The translations under genes were made by a program, and so were the position numbers. From positions 1 to 22,568 of the forward strand of contig DAOSBJ010000009.1 of assembly GCA_035360795.1 (NCBI GenBank): a DNA stretch of 22,568 bases, written 5' to 3'. The stretch comes from DAOOKJ01 sp035360795. Lineage in GTDB: Bacteria > Patescibacteriota > Minisyncoccia > UBA6257. Shown piece after piece: positions 20,781 through 22,568 of the stretch; the stretch's first letter is position 1; every line of letters starts with the position of its first letter. The notes beneath the pieces are model-generated. The model saw only the letters and a program-made list of their open reading frames with translations, had not been told where the DNA came from and made no database searches.

Positions 20781-21827
20781 CTACATAAATTTCTTGACTA
20801 ATTTCAGAATCCCCTGTTTCCAGGCTTTGCGGTGAGTCACTCCTTCCCCTGCTTGTTTTATTTCATTATAATGTTCTAAATACCAATTATATGCTCTGAC
20901 AAAAGCGTCTTGATTGCTGTATTTGGCTTTCCAATTTAATTTCTTTTGGATTTTTTCGGTGGAAACAAAAGAATCTTTGTCAGCAGTATCATAAACCCAT
21001 TTATAAAGCGGAGAAAGTTTTAAAGCGAATAAAATAGCCAAAACAAATTTCACCAATCCAGCAGGCGTGGAAATAACCCTTGATTTACTGCCAACTTTTT
21101 TGAAAAAACTTTCCAAATCTCCTCTGACAGTAGTAAATTCCATTGCTCCCACATTAAAAACATCATTAACTTTTTCTTTTTCTCCAGTAAGGGCTAAATA
21201 AATAGCCTCGCACAAATCAAAAACATCTAATAGTTGATAATGATTATTGCCATTGCCGATAGCGGGAATTTTTTTGTTATCGTGCACCCAATCAAAAAGA
21301 ATTTCAAAAACCCCTAATCTCGCTGGACCAATAAAAGTTTTTGGCCGGATAATTGGCACACCTAATCCTTTTTCCCGATATTCCTGACAGACTTTTTCCG
21401 CCAAAATTTTACTCTCTCCATAAGGACCAACTCCAACTAAAGGATGCTCTTCTAAAATTGGATGAACTTTCGGCACGCCATAGACTGCTGTTGAAGAAAT
21501 AAAAACAACTCTTTCAATATTATTTTGATAAGCAATATCTAAAACATTTTTAGTCCCATCAACATTAGTGGTAAAAATATCTTCTTTACTCCACAAAGGC
21601 AAAGCAGCGGCAGCGTGAACGATCGTCTGAGGTTTTTCTTTTTCAATTAATTCTTCTAATTTTTGCTTATCCCTGACGTCAATCTGATATTTTTTCATAC
21701 TTTCCGGATAATCCCCTAAAGGAAATTCCGCGATATCCAAACCCAAAACTTCATCTCCTTTCTCTAAAAGATGATGAGTTAAATGATAACCTAAAAATCC
21801 TGCTGCCCCAGTAATTAAAACTTTCAT
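20781..21827 (-). CDS. NAD-dependent epimerase/dehydratase (extended SDR family)
   Basis: Extended SDR enzymes epimerise, dehydrate or reduce nucleotide sugars. The 348-residue protein has the dinucleotide-binding TGAAGFLG at 6-13, an acidic residue at the end of the second strand (Asp31), the HAAAA stretch at 71-75, SSTAVYG at 111-117, and the catalytic Tyr136-x-x-x-Lys140 in GPYGESK. The substrate-binding C-terminal half includes the hydrophobic stretch FVLAILFALKLSP at about 267-279, which may touch the membrane and would suit a lipid-linked substrate. It lies between the UbiA-like gene (12 bases upstream) and the GT-C-like gene (2 bases downstream). UDP-sugar 4-epimerase, or an epimerase of a lipid-linked sugar, are both possible; the exact reaction cannot be read from sequence. 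Confidence 0.85.
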   Translation of the reverse strand: MKVLITGAAGFLGYHLTHHLLEKGDEVLGLDIAEFPLGDYPESMKKYQIDVRDKQKLEELIEKEKPQTIVHAAAALPLWSKEDIFTTNVDGTKNVLDIAYQNNIERVVFISSTAVYGVPKVHPILEEHPLVGVGPYGESKILAEKVCQEYREKGLGVPIIRPKTFIGPARLGVFEILFDWVHDNKKIPAIGNGNNHYQLLDVFDLCEAIYLALTGEKEKVNDVFNVGAMEFTTVRGDLESFFKKVGSKSRVISTPAGLVKFVLAILFALKLSPLYKWVYDTADKDSFVSTEKIQKKLNWKAKYSNQDAFVRAYNWYLEHYNEIKQAGEGVTHRKAWKQGILKLVKKFM

Positions 21828-21839
21828 ATTTTTTATAAT

Positions 21840-22568
21840 TTAAATTTTAAAATAAATAATTAAAACTGAAATAATACCCCAAAGTAAAACGCTAAAAAAC
21901 AATGGTTTGTCACTCGTAAACGCTTCGGTAGGAGCTCCTTGCTTTTTTACTGTAACTAAATATAAATAACGCATTACTCCATATAAAACCAAAGGAGTAG
22001 TATAAATTAAATGATAAGTGCCGAATTTTGTCACTGTTTCTGGAGCTACGGTATAAAGCAAATAAATAGTAGTAGTCAGAATGCTCGAAAAAATCACTAA
22101 TTGATCCAGCAATAGTTGATTATATTCTCTTAAGACTGAACGGTGATTTACTGCTCCTTCATCTAAAAGTAAAAGCTCTTCTTTTCTCTTGCCGCTGCTT
22201 ACCAGTAAAGACAAGGTAAGAATCATTAAGAACAAATAAGGAGAAACCGCTACTGAAATACTGCTGGCTCCGGCATAAACTCTCAATAAATAATTCACTG
22301 AAACAGCAAAAATATCTACTAGCACTATGTTTTTAAGATAAAAACTATATAAAACATTCCATAAAAGATAAAAAACCAAAATTCCTCCTAAAATTAAATT
22401 AATTTTGAAAGCAAAAAACAAAGCCAAAGTTAAAAAAATAAAACTAAAAATCAAAGCGACTTTTGGGCTTAAGGCACCGCTGGCAATTGGTCTTTTTGAT
22501 TTCAAAGGATGCTTTTTATCTTTTTCTTTATCAATGACATCATTTATTAAATAAATAGCGCCACTTAT
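21840..22568 (-). CDS. UbiA-family prenyltransferase, decaprenyl-phosphate phosphoribosyltransferase-like; N-terminus outside window
   Basis: This membrane enzyme resembles the UbiA-family protein that joins phosphoribose from PRPP to decaprenyl phosphate, the first step to lipid-linked pentoses. The visible 242 residues are open to the window edge and begin ISGAIYLINDVIDKEKD followed by KKHPLKSKRPIASG, which is the family's NDxxDxxxDxxHPxKxxRP motif. An apparent TTG start at 22505 lies inside that motif (the Leu of HPLK), so it is not the true start. The second cytoplasmic loop has YSFYLKNIVLVDIFAVSVNY then LLRVYAGA, as in the phosphoribosyltransferase group. A basic KRKEELLLL loop and further membrane helices follow. 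Only the first membrane helix and N-terminus should be missing. Confidence 0.85.
   Translation of the reverse strand: MSGAIYLINDVIDKEKDKKHPLKSKRPIASGALSPKVALIFSFIFLTLALFFAFKINLILGGILVFYLLWNVLYSFYLKNIVLVDIFAVSVNYLLRVYAGASSISVAVSPYLFLMILTLSLLVSSGKRKEELLLLDEGAVNHRSVLREYNQLLLDQLVIFSSILTTTIYLLYTVAPETVTKFGTYHLIYTTPLVLYGVMRYLYLVTVKKQGAPTEAFTSDKPLFFSVLLWGIISVLIIYFKI

Noticed and set aside
21840..22505. TTG at 22505 as the start of the UbiA-like gene.
   Set aside because: The codon lies inside the conserved HPxKxxRP motif and the frame stays open to the window edge with the NDxxDxxxD motif, so the gene continues outside.

Overview
The window is strongly AT-rich and gene-dense, and every gene I can support lies on the minus strand, so transcription runs from high to low coordinates. 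The set suggests a Patescibacteria (CPR) genome of Parcubacteria type. Points in favour are a compact type IV pilus module with a typical CPR-style pseudopilin, a SecA with an extra insert and no C-terminal zinc domain, short intergenic spacers with many gene overlaps, and gene starts without a clear Shine-Dalgarno sequence. TAA, TAG and TGA all serve as stops, so I see no sign of a recoded UGA. The lineage is an inference; there is no rRNA here to test it. No tRNA, CRISPR array, insertion sequence or phage gene was seen.

Layout in the direction of transcription. (1) 22568-16087, lipid-linked sugar block: a UbiA-family prenyltransferase resembling decaprenyl-phosphate phosphoribosyltransferase (5' end outside the window), an extended SDR epimerase, a large multi-pass membrane protein of GT-C appearance, a PgpA-type phosphatase, a GalU-type nucleotidyltransferase, a small SMR/ArnE-like membrane protein, and a second PgpA. 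Together they could make, dephosphorylate, flip and use a polyprenyl-phosphate sugar. (2) 15941-11496, polysaccharide block: a heparinase II/III-like protein, a WbuB-like glycosyltransferase and a polyprenyl glycosylphosphotransferase, with overlapping or nearly overlapping genes. (3) 11392-11047, a non-coding region with two good promoters, a candidate short terminated RNA, a REP-like palindrome and a folded murB leader. (4) murB. (5) 10077-9643, a small transcription unit with its own promoter, long AT-rich hairpins, a 21-codon lysine-rich reading frame and an intrinsic terminator. (6) 9642-3660, a housekeeping run: hpf, secA, scpA, scpB, a D,D-carboxypeptidase and mraY (secretion, chromosome segregation, cell wall). 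(7) 3588-1, the type IV pilus module: pilT, pilC, a pseudopilin and pilD (3' end outside the window).

Three 100-base runs of N are scaffold gaps. One falls between pilT and pilC and creates a false single reading frame. One interrupts a pgpA gene. The third is flanked on both sides by the same 26 bases, so the two contigs almost certainly overlap and that gap is not real.

The most interesting parts are the tiny lysine-rich gene with its structured transcript, the paired RNA elements upstream of murB, and the possible lipid-linked pentose pathway in block 1.
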